From NCBI RefSeq assembly GCF_000812565.1, contig NZ_JTAM01000048.1, positions 1-64,000 of the forward strand: DNA of 64,000 nucleotides. The letters are read 5' to 3'. The position numbers and the translations under genes are program-made. Below, in pieces: positions 9,243-16,889 of the stretch (its first letter is position 1; every line of letters starts with the position of its first letter). The stretch comes from Flammeovirga sp. OC4 (GTDB lineage: Bacteria > Bacteroidota > Bacteroidia > Cytophagales > Flammeovirgaceae). Under the pieces are notes generated by a model. The model was not told the origin of the DNA. It worked only from the letters and a program-made list of their open reading frames with translations, and ran no database searches.

Positions 9243-9442
9243 TTATAGGGTAAATCCACCTTACTTTTATCTAATTAATTCACTATCAAATAATCGGGCT
9301 TAAAATATAAAATTATTGGATTTTATATTACATTATTGTAAAGCATATTGATAAAAAAAGATTCATTTGCGTAATAACTATCAATTTCTTGAATGTTTCT
9401 AAAAACTCATTTTTCAACGAACTAATTCGTTTTTTTTTACCT

Positions 9443-9450
9443 TATATTTG
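9443..9450 (+). promoter_or_regulatory. Bacteroidota -7 box TATATTTG
   Basis: TATATTTG matches TAnnTTTG, the -7 element of the Bacteroidota primary sigma factor. It lies 30 bp before the start of the gene at 9481. I see no clear -33 TTG. Confidence 0.6.
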
Positions 9451-9480
9451 CAGTCACTCATTTAATCATAATTATTATAT

Positions 9481-9798
9481 ATGGCCTCAACAAGAACTTG
9501 TCCTAGATGTAAAGCAAGAATTCCTGATGCAGAATTTGCGAGTCACTTAGTTAGATGTAAAGGTAAAACTATTAGTGGTAGTGGATCTGTAGTGACAAAC
9601 GAAGTGGAAGAATCTGTCGCTAGGGAGAAGAAAAATAAAGAGATCAAGAAGAAAGCAACAGCTGCTAGAAAAAAAGCGGCTCCTAAAAAAGTAATTGGTC
9701 CTGAACTGCAAATGCTAATGAATAAATTCAGGATGACTGCTGAAGATGCAGAGCTTTTCTTACAACAAAACCCGAATTACTTTAATAAAGGAGAATAA
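9481..9798 (+). CDS. Small zinc-ribbon protein with basic middle, unknown function
   Basis: This 105-residue protein has an N-terminal zinc-finger-like segment: CPRC near residues 7-10 and HLVRC near 18-22, a C2HC arrangement. A Lys/Ala-rich basic stretch follows (about 50-72), then a short helical C-terminus (ELQMLMNKFRMTAEDAELFL). The basic part suggests nucleic-acid contact, which is inference. I do not recognise a named family. It is monocistronic, and the MITE-like copy 2 begins within two bases of its stop codon. Confidence 0.75.
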   Translation: MASTRTCPRCKARIPDAEFASHLVRCKGKTISGSGSVVTNEVEESVAREKKNKEIKKKATAARKKAAPKKVIGPELQMLMNKFRMTAEDAELFLQQNPNYFNKGE

Positions 9799-9799
9799 G

Positions 9800-10196
9800 T
9801 ACATTGTAAACCAAGTTTTCGAATATTTATACTATTTAGAAATCGGGAGATTTCTGATGATCTGAAGGACACAAATGCCGCTTTCGCTTAACATTCGCGC
9901 CAGTAAGTAGTATTACTACTCTTTTAATTTGGTAGTTCTACCCCGGTCTTGAAGGGAAAAGCGTTAGGAATTTCATGGAATGAGCCGTTAAAAATGATTT
10001 TGTTGTTTGAGCTTTAGCGAGTTTAAAATCATTTAGGCGAAAGAAATGGAATTTAGCTTTTGCGTTCAAAGCCTTGACTTTTTTGCTTCGTTTTTGTTTC
10101 AAAACAAAATGAAGAAGAAGGAACTTTGAAAGTAGATCCTATGATTACTTATAAAAAGGTCGATTGAAAGTTAACGGCAATTTAGTTTACAATGTA
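9800..10196 (+). mobile_element. MITE-like element, copy 2
   Basis: The left end TACATTGTAAACCAAG and right end TTTAGTTTACAATGTA are inverted. Flanking bases are ATAAG and GTAAG, an imperfect direct repeat. The interior includes the hairpin arms AAATGATTTT and AAAATCATTT missing from copy 1. The element abuts the stop of the zinc-ribbon gene. Confidence 0.8.
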
Positions 10197-10273
10197 GTAA
10201 GAATTGATATCTGAAACATCTTTTGAAAAGAAATTCACAAGAAGAGAGGTTCCAAACAACCGCTACGAAGTTG

Positions 10274-10300
10274 ACCCGATAAATACAATATTTATCGGGT
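10274..10300. terminator. Strong hairpin terminator at the 3' end of the Lrp-type gene
   Basis: A perfect 12-bp stem ACCCGATAAATA/TATTTATCGGGT with a 3-base loop is followed on the + strand by TATTTTTT. It overlaps the stop codon of the minus-strand regulator. The T-run orientation favours + strand transcripts arriving from the zinc-ribbon gene or the MITE-like element. Confidence 0.75.
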
Positions 10301-10779
10301 TATTTTTTACCTAATCCTTTCAAAGGAACATGAATTGATTCTTTAATCTTTCCCATCACAAACGTACTATGAGCACTGCCTATATTTGCAATCTCTCCTA
10401 ATTTATTCAATACAAAATCCTGATAAGCCTTCATGTCTTTCACCATTACTTTCAATAAGAAATCATAATCTCCTGAAATATTGTAACACTCTGTAATTTC
10501 ATCTAGTGCTAAGATGTCGTTTACAAATTGATGGCCGATGACCTTAGAATGCTCTTTTAAGGTCACATTACAAAAAACAGTAAGTGAACGGTCTAGTTTT
10601 TCAGCATCCAAAACCGCCACGTAATTTTTGATATAACCTTCCCTCTCCATTCTCTTAATCCTCTCATAAACGGGTGTGGTCGAAAGGTGAACTTTGTGCC
10701 CAATTTCTTTGGTACTCAAATTGGAGTTCTTTTGAAGTAAGTTCAATATCTGTATGTCTAAGCGGTCTAATTCCTTCAT
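10300..10779 (-). CDS. Lrp/AsnC-family transcriptional regulator
   Basis: The protein has 159 residues when started at the ATG at 10777-10779 (MKELDRLDIQILNLLQ). A TTG start six codons upstream is less likely. The N-terminal winged helix-turn-helix is clear (NLSTKEIGHKVHLSTTPVYERIKRMEREG), followed by the RAM ligand-binding domain with GDYDFLLKV and a C-terminal GSAHSTFVMGKIK. Lrp/AsnC proteins bind DNA as dimers or octamers and usually respond to amino acids. It is divergent from the aldehyde dehydrogenase operon, with 398 bp between the starts, and is its natural candidate regulator. Confidence 0.93.
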   Translation of the reverse strand: MKELDRLDIQILNLLQKNSNLSTKEIGHKVHLSTTPVYERIKRMEREGYIKNYVAVLDAEKLDRSLTVFCNVTLKEHSKVIGHQFVNDILALDEITECYNISGDYDFLLKVMVKDMKAYQDFVLNKLGEIANIGSAHSTFVMGKIKESIHVPLKGLGKK

Positions 10780-11177
10780 AGATAATCTTTCTAACAATGT
10801 ATTTCAAAATTCAAGTCAAAAGACAAATAAACTAATTATAAAATTAAAGACAGATATAAAATCACATTAAAAACACTACTGTAATAAAATAATCTAATAT
10901 TAGATCTTTTAAAAGAAATAAAATCTACCCTTTCCCTATATACATATTAGTTTATCAAAAGAAATGAAGTAGGACATCTTATTTGTACTATAAAATCAAT
11001 TGACAGCTTGAATATGTATCAAATGTCATTTAAAATTCAAAAATCTCCTTTAAAAGGAAATATAGTACACAAACCTGATAATAAAGCATTTATTCTCCCC
11101 TACCGACTCTCCTTACATTTGTAAAAAGATCGATATGCAATCTTTAGTAAATGAATTATTACATAAACACATAACCT
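10780..11177. promoter_or_regulatory. Divergent control region, Lrp-type gene and ALDH operon
   Basis: This AT-rich region contains a TAnnTTTG box (TACATTTG, 11114-11121) that could serve the operon at 11178. It also has a 13-bp palindrome TCCTTTAAAAGGA at 11046-11058 that could be an operator. Neither has been tested, and the Lrp link rests on gene arrangement. Confidence 0.5.
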
Positions 11178-12650
11178 ATGAACCAATTAACAGATAAAGT
11201 AAAAGCCTTTTTGGCACAAGATCCAATACCTGCGTTTGTCAATGGAACTTGGAAAAAGGGGGAATATGAAGAAACGTCTACAATAGAGAACCCTGCCAAC
11301 AGAAAGGTGTTAGCCAAGGTAAATCTATCGTCAAAAAGTGATGTAGAAGATGCCATTGAAGCAGCAGATAAAGCTTTTATTCAATGGAAATCATACTCAC
11401 CACAACAAAGAGCAGAGGTATTGAAACGCTTTGCTGATTTATGTGAAAGAGACAGTGAAGAATTGGCTCAACTAGAAGCGTTAGATGTAGGAAAAGCCAT
11501 CAACAACGCAAGAGGTTTTGATGTTCCTTTTGGCATTGAATGTATACGATATTTCAGTGACCTCATTCTTGAAAAAGACTTTGAGCAAAAGCTTGAAATA
11601 GAAGGAATCAACGGAAAACAAGTGAGAATACCTTATGGTGTAGTCGGTTTTATTTTCCCTTGGAATTTCCCATTAACACTTTGTATGTGGGGAATAGGCC
11701 CTGCACTTGCAGCGGGAAATACGGTCGTGATCAAACCCGCTGAAATTACACCGTTAAGTACACTCTATTTAGGAAAACTAGCACAAGAAGCCGGTATCCC
11801 TGAGGGAGTAATTAATATAGTTCCTGGAAAAGGGTCGGTGGCTGGAGAAGTCATTACTACACATCCTAAAGTAAAATGTGTTTCTTTCACGGGATCGTCA
11901 ACTGTAGGGAGACATATTGGTCAGAACTGCGGCGTACACCTTAAACCTGCTAAACTTGAGCTTGGTGGGAAAGGTGGAGCCGTAGTTTTTGAAGACGCAG
12001 ACATTGATCATGCTGCAGAAGGTCTTGCAGGTGCTATCACACTCAACACCGGGCAAGTTTGCTGTACTGCTACACGATGGATCATTCAAGAAAATGTTGT
12101 AGATGAGTTTGTAGAAAAAGTGAAGGCAAATCTTCAAAAAACAGTCATTCAGCCGGGTATGATGGAAGAGTGTGAAATGGGGCCTGTGGTTAGCAAAAAG
12201 CAACAGGATAGTATAATTGATTATATCCAAAAAGGCATAAAAGAGGGTGCAAAGCTTATTTTGGGAGCTAATACTGCACCTGAAAAAGAAGGGTATTACA
12301 TCCCTCCTACGTTATTGATGGGTGACCAGAATAATATCTGTTTTAAAGAAGAAATCTTTGGACCAGTCGCTTACATTACCACATTTAAAACAGAAGAAGA
12401 AGCCATACAACAAGTCAACTGTTTGGATTATGGTTTAGCGAATAGTGTATGGACTACTTCTACTGAAAAAGCACAAAGAGTAGCCCTCGAAATGGTATCG
12501 GGTAACAGCTGGGTCAACGCCCACAATGTCTTCGCTTATGGACTGCCCTATGGAGGGGTAAACGGAAGTGGAAACGGCGGAGGTGTCAATAGTATTGAAA
12601 CACTATTTGATTATACTAGAGGATTGACGATTGCAGAACCAATTGCATAG
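11178..12650 (+). CDS. NAD(P)-dependent aldehyde dehydrogenase
   Basis: The protein has 490 residues, the usual length for the ALDH superfamily. It oxidises an aldehyde to a carboxylic acid. Landmarks are the cofactor-binding FPWNFPLT with KPAEITPLS (about residues 155-198), the Rossmann FTGSSTVGR (about 238), the general-base glutamate in ELGGKG (about 260), the nucleophile cysteine in NTGQVCC (about 290), and EEIFGPV (near 390). The substrate cannot be told from sequence; the family includes betaine, amino- and hydroxy-aldehyde enzymes. Its stop codon is followed immediately by the ATG of the kinase gene, so the three genes to 14940 form one transcript. Confidence 0.95.
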   Translation: MNQLTDKVKAFLAQDPIPAFVNGTWKKGEYEETSTIENPANRKVLAKVNLSSKSDVEDAIEAADKAFIQWKSYSPQQRAEVLKRFADLCERDSEELAQLEALDVGKAINNARGFDVPFGIECIRYFSDLILEKDFEQKLEIEGINGKQVRIPYGVVGFIFPWNFPLTLCMWGIGPALAAGNTVVIKPAEITPLSTLYLGKLAQEAGIPEGVINIVPGKGSVAGEVITTHPKVKCVSFTGSSTVGRHIGQNCGVHLKPAKLELGGKGGAVVFEDADIDHAAEGLAGAITLNTGQVCCTATRWIIQENVVDEFVEKVKANLQKTVIQPGMMEECEMGPVVSKKQQDSIIDYIQKGIKEGAKLILGANTAPEKEGYYIPPTLLMGDQNNICFKEEIFGPVAYITTFKTEEEAIQQVNCLDYGLANSVWTTSTEKAQRVALEMVSGNSWVNAHNVFAYGLPYGGVNGSGNGGGVNSIETLFDYTRGLTIAEPIA

Positions 12651-13655
12651 ATGATGAATCAAAAAGAATTAGTGGAGTACCTGCAAACGCAAAGAATTAT
12701 CAGTAGTCGAAACCTTAAGATTACCCCACTAAACGGTGGGGTGTCTTGTGAAATTCTTCTTTTGGATGATGGAAAGAAAAGGATTGTGGTAAAACGAGCC
12801 TTACAAAAACTGAAAGTAAAAGAAGATTGGTTTGCTGATATTGGTAGAAATCACACGGAGCAGAAGTACTTAAAATATGTAGGCGACTTATTGCCTGAGG
12901 CTGTTCCGAAGATACTACACCAAGACGAAGAACGTCACTTTTTCTGTATGGAAATGATTGAAGGTGATTTCTCGAATTGGAAAAAAGAATTAATGGAAGG
13001 AAAGATCAATACGGAATACGCTCGTGAGGCGGGGCGTATTCTTGGTCTTATTCACAATACCTCTTTTGACCAAAAAAAAGTAGCTGCTCAATTTGATACT
13101 CTTCAGAATTTTCATGAGCTGAGAATTGATCCCTACCTATTGAGTACAGCCCAAAAGCATCCTCAACTTTTATCTTATTTCAGCGAGGAGGCATTGCGGT
13201 TGAGTAATACTAAAAAATGTTTGGTGCATGGTGATTTCAGTCCAAAAAATATAATGGTATCACCTCACCGTATTGTAGTACTTGACTGTGAAGTAGCTTG
13301 GTATGGTGATCCTATTTTTGATCTTGCTTTCTTGATCAACCACTTTATGTTGAAAGCACTATTAATGCCTGAGCAATCGCAACCGTTGATGCTTCTTGCA
13401 GAGCAATTCTTTCAAACTTATCAATCAAAAGTCACTTTTGCATCAAAAGAAAGGCTAGAGGAACAAACCGTTCACCTTCTATTATTATTGATGTTGGCAA
13501 GGGTTGATGGAAAATCTCCCGTAGAGTATCTGCAAGAAGAACAACAGGATATAGTACGAAACTTTGTTTATAAAACATTACCCAAAAAGATAAAAACACT
13601 TGATGTTTTTTCAAATCTGTGGGTAAACTCAATACAATTAGAAAATGAATATTAA
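12651..13655 (+). CDS. APH-family (aminoglycoside phosphotransferase-like) small-molecule kinase
   Basis: The 334-residue protein has the APH/choline-kinase fold: a phosphate-loop-like N-lobe (LNGGVSCEILLL), the catalytic HGDFSPKNIMV near residue 193, and the metal-binding VLDCEVAWYGDPIFDLAF near 205-225. The family includes homoserine kinase II, methylthioribose kinase, hydroxylysine kinase and choline kinase, so a hydroxylated metabolite is the likely substrate. It sits between the aldehyde dehydrogenase (no gap) and the enolase-like gene (11-nt overlap). An antibiotic-resistance function is unlikely in this metabolic operon. Confidence 0.85.
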   Translation: MMNQKELVEYLQTQRIISSRNLKITPLNGGVSCEILLLDDGKKRIVVKRALQKLKVKEDWFADIGRNHTEQKYLKYVGDLLPEAVPKILHQDEERHFFCMEMIEGDFSNWKKELMEGKINTEYAREAGRILGLIHNTSFDQKKVAAQFDTLQNFHELRIDPYLLSTAQKHPQLLSYFSEEALRLSNTKKCLVHGDFSPKNIMVSPHRIVVLDCEVAWYGDPIFDLAFLINHFMLKALLMPEQSQPLMLLAEQFFQTYQSKVTFASKERLEEQTVHLLLLLMLARVDGKSPVEYLQEEQQDIVRNFVYKTLPKKIKTLDVFSNLWVNSIQLENEY

Positions 13656-14940
13656 AAATATTGACGCCTATCAAATCTATGATTCTAGGGGGTATCCTAC
13701 TTTAGAAGTCGAAGTAGAATTAGAAGATGGCACAACAGGACGAGGGCTTGTTCCTTCAGGTGCTTCTACTGGACAATTTGAGGCTTGGGAATTGAGAGAC
13801 GGTGATCAAACGAGATTTAGAGGAAAATCTGTATTCAATGCCATCGCTAATGTAAAAGGAGAAATTGCTGATGCTTTAAAAGGTGATAGTGTTTTTGATC
13901 AGAAAAATATTGATCAAAAAATGATTGCTTTAGATGGTACACCTAATAAATCTCGATTGGGTGCGAATGCTATTTTGGGAACATCAATGGCTGTAGCTAA
14001 TACTGCAGCAAATGCTAAAAACCAAAAACTCTATGAATACCTTGGCAATGGTGAAGGACACCTGATTCCGCTCAATGAGATCCAAATTCTAGGCGGTGGA
14101 GCACACGCCGACTGGGCCACGGATATTCAAGATTTTCTAGTGATTGCCATTGGTGCAACAACATACGAGGAAACTCTAGAAATGACACACAATATCTACC
14201 ATGAAGCGGGGAAAGTCATGAAGGAAAAAGGGAAATGTGTGGGCATTGCTGATGAAGGGGGCTGGTGGCCTGATTATACCAATAATGAAGAGCCATTTGA
14301 AGTATTTATGGAAGCTATCCGAAGGGCAGGTTATGAAGCTGGTAAAGATGTAGCAATATCTCTAGACATTGCCGCAAGTGACTTGTTTGATGGTGAAAAC
14401 TATCACTTGAGACTAGAAAATAAAAAACTCAGCCCTGATGAATTCTATGCTTTGATGAAAGATTGGTGTGAGAAATATCCGATTGTTTCCATTGAAGACC
14501 CTTTTGCAGATACAGAATTTAACTATTGGCAAAAATTCACTCAAGAATTCGGTCATCGTGTACAAATTATTGGGGATGACTTATTCACTACAAACATTAC
14601 AAGAATTGAAGAAGGGATTGCTCAACAGTTGGCTAATTCTGTCTTGATTAAACTCAATCAGATTGGTTCTGTTTCTGAAACTTTAGAGGCAATTGCACTG
14701 ACTCAAAAAGCAGGCTGGCTTCCGGTTGTTTCTGCTCGATCAGGTGAGACTGAAGATGCTTTTATCTCGCACTTAGCGATCGCTACCAATGCAGGGCAAT
14801 TGAAAGTAGGTTCATTTGCTAGAAGTGAACGTATGGTAAAATGGAATGAAAACCTTAGAATACAGCGTCATCTTGGTGATAAGGCTACTTTTATTGGAGG
14901 AAAAATTTATGATCAGATCTTCTCTACAGCTTCTGTATAA
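13645..14940 (+). CDS. Enolase paralogue with altered active-site residues
   Basis: The 431-residue protein aligns over the full enolase length. It keeps the mobile loop SGASTG, the metal ligands (D241 in SLDIA, E284 in IEDPF, D311 in IIGDDLF), E204 in ADEGG, K336 in LIKLNQIGS and K387 in QLKVGS. Two canonical spots differ. The phosphate-contacting motif SHRSGETED is SARSGETED (His to Ala364). The segment HADN-x-x-D-x-QEF is HADWATDIQDF (Glu to Asp163, Asn to Trp157). These changes and its position after an aldehyde dehydrogenase and a kinase suggest a dehydration different from 2-phosphoglycerate to PEP, or a PEP step fed by an unusual route. A standard enolase is expected elsewhere in the genome. 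Confidence 0.85.
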   Translation: MNIKNIDAYQIYDSRGYPTLEVEVELEDGTTGRGLVPSGASTGQFEAWELRDGDQTRFRGKSVFNAIANVKGEIADALKGDSVFDQKNIDQKMIALDGTPNKSRLGANAILGTSMAVANTAANAKNQKLYEYLGNGEGHLIPLNEIQILGGGAHADWATDIQDFLVIAIGATTYEETLEMTHNIYHEAGKVMKEKGKCVGIADEGGWWPDYTNNEEPFEVFMEAIRRAGYEAGKDVAISLDIAASDLFDGENYHLRLENKKLSPDEFYALMKDWCEKYPIVSIEDPFADTEFNYWQKFTQEFGHRVQIIGDDLFTTNITRIEEGIAQQLANSVLIKLNQIGSVSETLEAIALTQKAGWLPVVSARSGETEDAFISHLAIATNAGQLKVGSFARSERMVKWNENLRIQRHLGDKATFIGGKIYDQIFSTASV

Positions 14941-14978
14941 AAGAATAATTTCGAAATAGGTCCATGGTTATACAAAAT

Positions 14979-15007
14979 GGTTCGAGCGATATTTTATCAC
15001 TCGAACC
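14979..15007 (+). terminator. Terminator after the enolase-like operon
   Basis: The stem GGTTCGAG/CTCGAACC with a 13-base loop is followed by TATTTTATATTTT. It lies about 40 bp after the enolase-like stop. Confidence 0.6.
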
Positions 15008-15036
15008 TATTTTATATTTTGAGTCCTCTAGCTTAA

Positions 15037-15429
15037 TACATTGTAAACTAAATTTTCGTTAAATCCCCCCCTCTTTCTACAAGAATTTATAGGGACTACT
15101 ACTTTCAAGCTTCCTTCTTCTTCATTTTTGTCTTGAAACAAAAACGAAGCAAAAAATTCAAGGCTTTGAAGTCAAAAGCTAAATTCCATTTCTCTCGCCT
15201 AAATGATTTTAAACTCGCTGCGCTCAAACAACAAAATCATTTTTAACGGCTCACTTCATGAAATTCTTAACGCTTTTCCCTTCAAGGCCGAGGAAAGTTC
15301 TGCCAAACGAATTGGGTAGAATGCCACTGGCGCGAATGTTAAGCGTTAGCGGCATTCGTGTCCTACAGATCAACAGAAATCTCCTGATTTCTAAACAATA
15401 TAAATAACGAAAACTTAGTTTACAATGCA
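15037..15429 (-). mobile_element. MITE-like element, copy 3
   Basis: Ends on the + strand are TACATTGTAAACTAAA and CTTAGTTTACAATGCA. The 5-bp sequence CTTAA occurs directly outside both ends (15032-15036 and 15430-15434), as expected for a target-site duplication. It is inverted relative to copies 1 and 2 and has no coding capacity. Confidence 0.82.
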
Positions 15430-15437
15430 CTTAATGC

Positions 15438-15475
15438 TTTGTAAGCTAAGTTTTCATCAACTTTTAATCGACCTT
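15438..15475 (-). repeat. Isolated end fragment of the MITE-like element
   Basis: TTTGTAAGCTAAGTTTTC followed by TCAACTTTTAATCGACCTT matches the outer 40 bp of copy 4. It sits next to copy 3 and looks like a decayed second insertion. The rest of the stretch to 15494 holds nothing recognisable. Confidence 0.55.
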
Positions 15476-15494
15476 GAAGGGTTTACATGCAATA

Positions 15495-16070
15495 TTATTT
15501 CTGAGTCCCACTAGGTTTTATACCTTTCACCCTTTTGGTGTTGGCTACAGACTTTGTAATTTCTTTGTACTTCCATAGTACATTGGCGCCTCTACCCCAG
15601 TTCAAGTACCATGTATACGGACCATACTCTACGTCTCTATCTTGAGTTACTTTTAAGTAAAATGCAGAAGAGTTATCAGTTCCTCTTTTGTCTTTGATAA
15701 AAGTAAATTCATACCCTTCCTTATTCTCAAACTTCACCTTTAATGAATCCGGATAATTTTGGGTAATAATACCTGTAGCTCCTTTGACGATTTTTATTTT
15801 CTCAATCCTTTTTCCATTATCATAGATAATGTTTCCTTCATTATTATTGATTACTTCAGCATCTTTAGGAATATCTCTTTGGATATGAATTTCCTCTGAG
15901 ATATAAACCACTAATTGAGATATATCAACGTTATTCTCTTTTAAATTTTCTAATCCTTCAGTAGTCACAGGCGTTTTGGCAATAAAAGCTCCTTTTACTT
16001 TATCCATTACCTGAGCATTTGAAAGATGAGTAATACACAAAAGTACTACAATCAATGGCCAATTTTTCAT
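15495..16070 (-). CDS. Exported protein of unknown function
   Basis: The protein has 191 residues and a clear signal peptide (MKNWPLIVVLLCITHLSNAQ), with probable cleavage after NAQ. The mature part is rich in predicted beta-strand and charged residues and ends with a basic tail (KRVKGIKPSGTQK). I recognise no domain. It stands alone on the minus strand between the MITE-like copy 3 and the SGNH hydrolase operon terminator, so it is probably monocistronic. Confidence 0.75.
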   Translation of the reverse strand: MKNWPLIVVLLCITHLSNAQVMDKVKGAFIAKTPVTTEGLENLKENNVDISQLVVYISEEIHIQRDIPKDAEVINNNEGNIIYDNGKRIEKIKIVKGATGIITQNYPDSLKVKFENKEGYEFTFIKDKRGTDNSSAFYLKVTQDRDVEYGPYTWYLNWGRGANVLWKYKEITKSVANTKRVKGIKPSGTQK

Positions 16071-16222
16071 GTTGAATTAAGTTGTTTTATTTAGTTTTCA
16101 GTTCATTCAATTGAACTATTTTTTTGTACGAATCAACCTGCAATAAAGTTGTCACTCTTATTAAAGATTAAGTACTAAGTCAAAAGTAGTTTATTTCAAT
16201 CAATCTTAAGAAAAAACATCAA

Positions 16223-16263
16223 AAAAATGGTAAGAAGTTTTAAGATATCCCCTTACCATTTTT
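16223..16263 (-). terminator. Terminator of the SGNH/PlsC operon
   Basis: The stem AAAAATGGTAAG/CTTACCATTTTT with a 17-base loop is followed by a T-rich run on the minus strand. It lies just after the stop of the SGNH hydrolase gene at 16274. Confidence 0.75.
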
Positions 16264-16273
16264 CAGTTTTGAA

Positions 16274-16882
16274 CTATAAGTACTTTTTCAACACCTCTGC
16301 CCAAATTTCATAACCGGCAGGCAACATATGAAGCATATCTTCTTCAAATAAGTCCGGTCTACTTTTCGCATTCTCATCCAACATTGGAGTGAAAATATCG
16401 ACATAAGTGATGTTTTTCAATGTATGCATTGCTTCCTTTACCAAGAGATTTGATTTCTCTATCTCATGCATAATATTATCCTTGCTTGGACTCGGCTTAA
16501 TAGACATGTAGTAAATAGGAAGATCTTCTCCATATTTAAATCTTAGTTGATTATAAATACTCTCAAAGGAGAATAAGATATCTTCAGCTTTCTGTCCCCC
16601 ACCTAGATCATTATCTCCTGCATAAATAAATACACTTTTAGGAGATTCAATGTCTTTAAATAATTGATTGAAATAAAGTGCACAAGCTTCTAAAGTAGAG
16701 CCTCCAAAACCCATATTTAGGATTTCCTCATTTCCTAAATCTTCTCTTACTTTTTTCCAAAGTCTAAAAGATGAACTGCCATAAAAAACAATAGGTTGAT
16801 CAATTGAAGGCTGTTTTCGTAAATTTTCGGCCAACTCTGGTAGCCCTTCATGCTTATAAAACTGGATTTCTTCTGTTGTCAT
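16274..16882 (-). CDS. SGNH/GDSL-family hydrolase
   Basis: The 202-residue protein shows the SGNH blocks in order. Block I is FYGSSSFRLW near residue 34 (Ser nucleophile; GSSS replaces GDS). Block II is NMGFGGST near 57 (Gly). Block III is IYAGDNDL near 88 (Asn). Block V is EDMLHMLPAGY near 183 (Asp and His). It has no signal peptide, so it is probably a cytoplasmic esterase, lipase or acyl hydrolase. It starts 7 nt after the cyclic-nucleotide/PlsC fusion gene, suggesting acyl-group or phospholipid turnover; the substrate is unknown. Confidence 0.88.
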   Translation of the reverse strand: MTTEEIQFYKHEGLPELAENLRKQPSIDQPIVFYGSSSFRLWKKVREDLGNEEILNMGFGGSTLEACALYFNQLFKDIESPKSVFIYAGDNDLGGGQKAEDILFSFESIYNQLRFKYGEDLPIYYMSIKPSPSKDNIMHEIEKSNLLVKEAMHTLKNITYVDIFTPMLDENAKSRPDLFEEDMLHMLPAGYEIWAEVLKKYL

Positions 16883-16889
16883 TGTTAAT

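Noticed and set aside
12651-13655. An aminoglycoside-resistance gene
   Set aside because: The kinase fold is shared by many metabolic kinases, and the gene is locked into an ALDH-enolase operon.
14979-15007. GGTTCGAG resembling a tRNA T-arm
   Set aside because: No acceptor, D or anticodon arm can be folded around it; it is half of a simple terminator hairpin.
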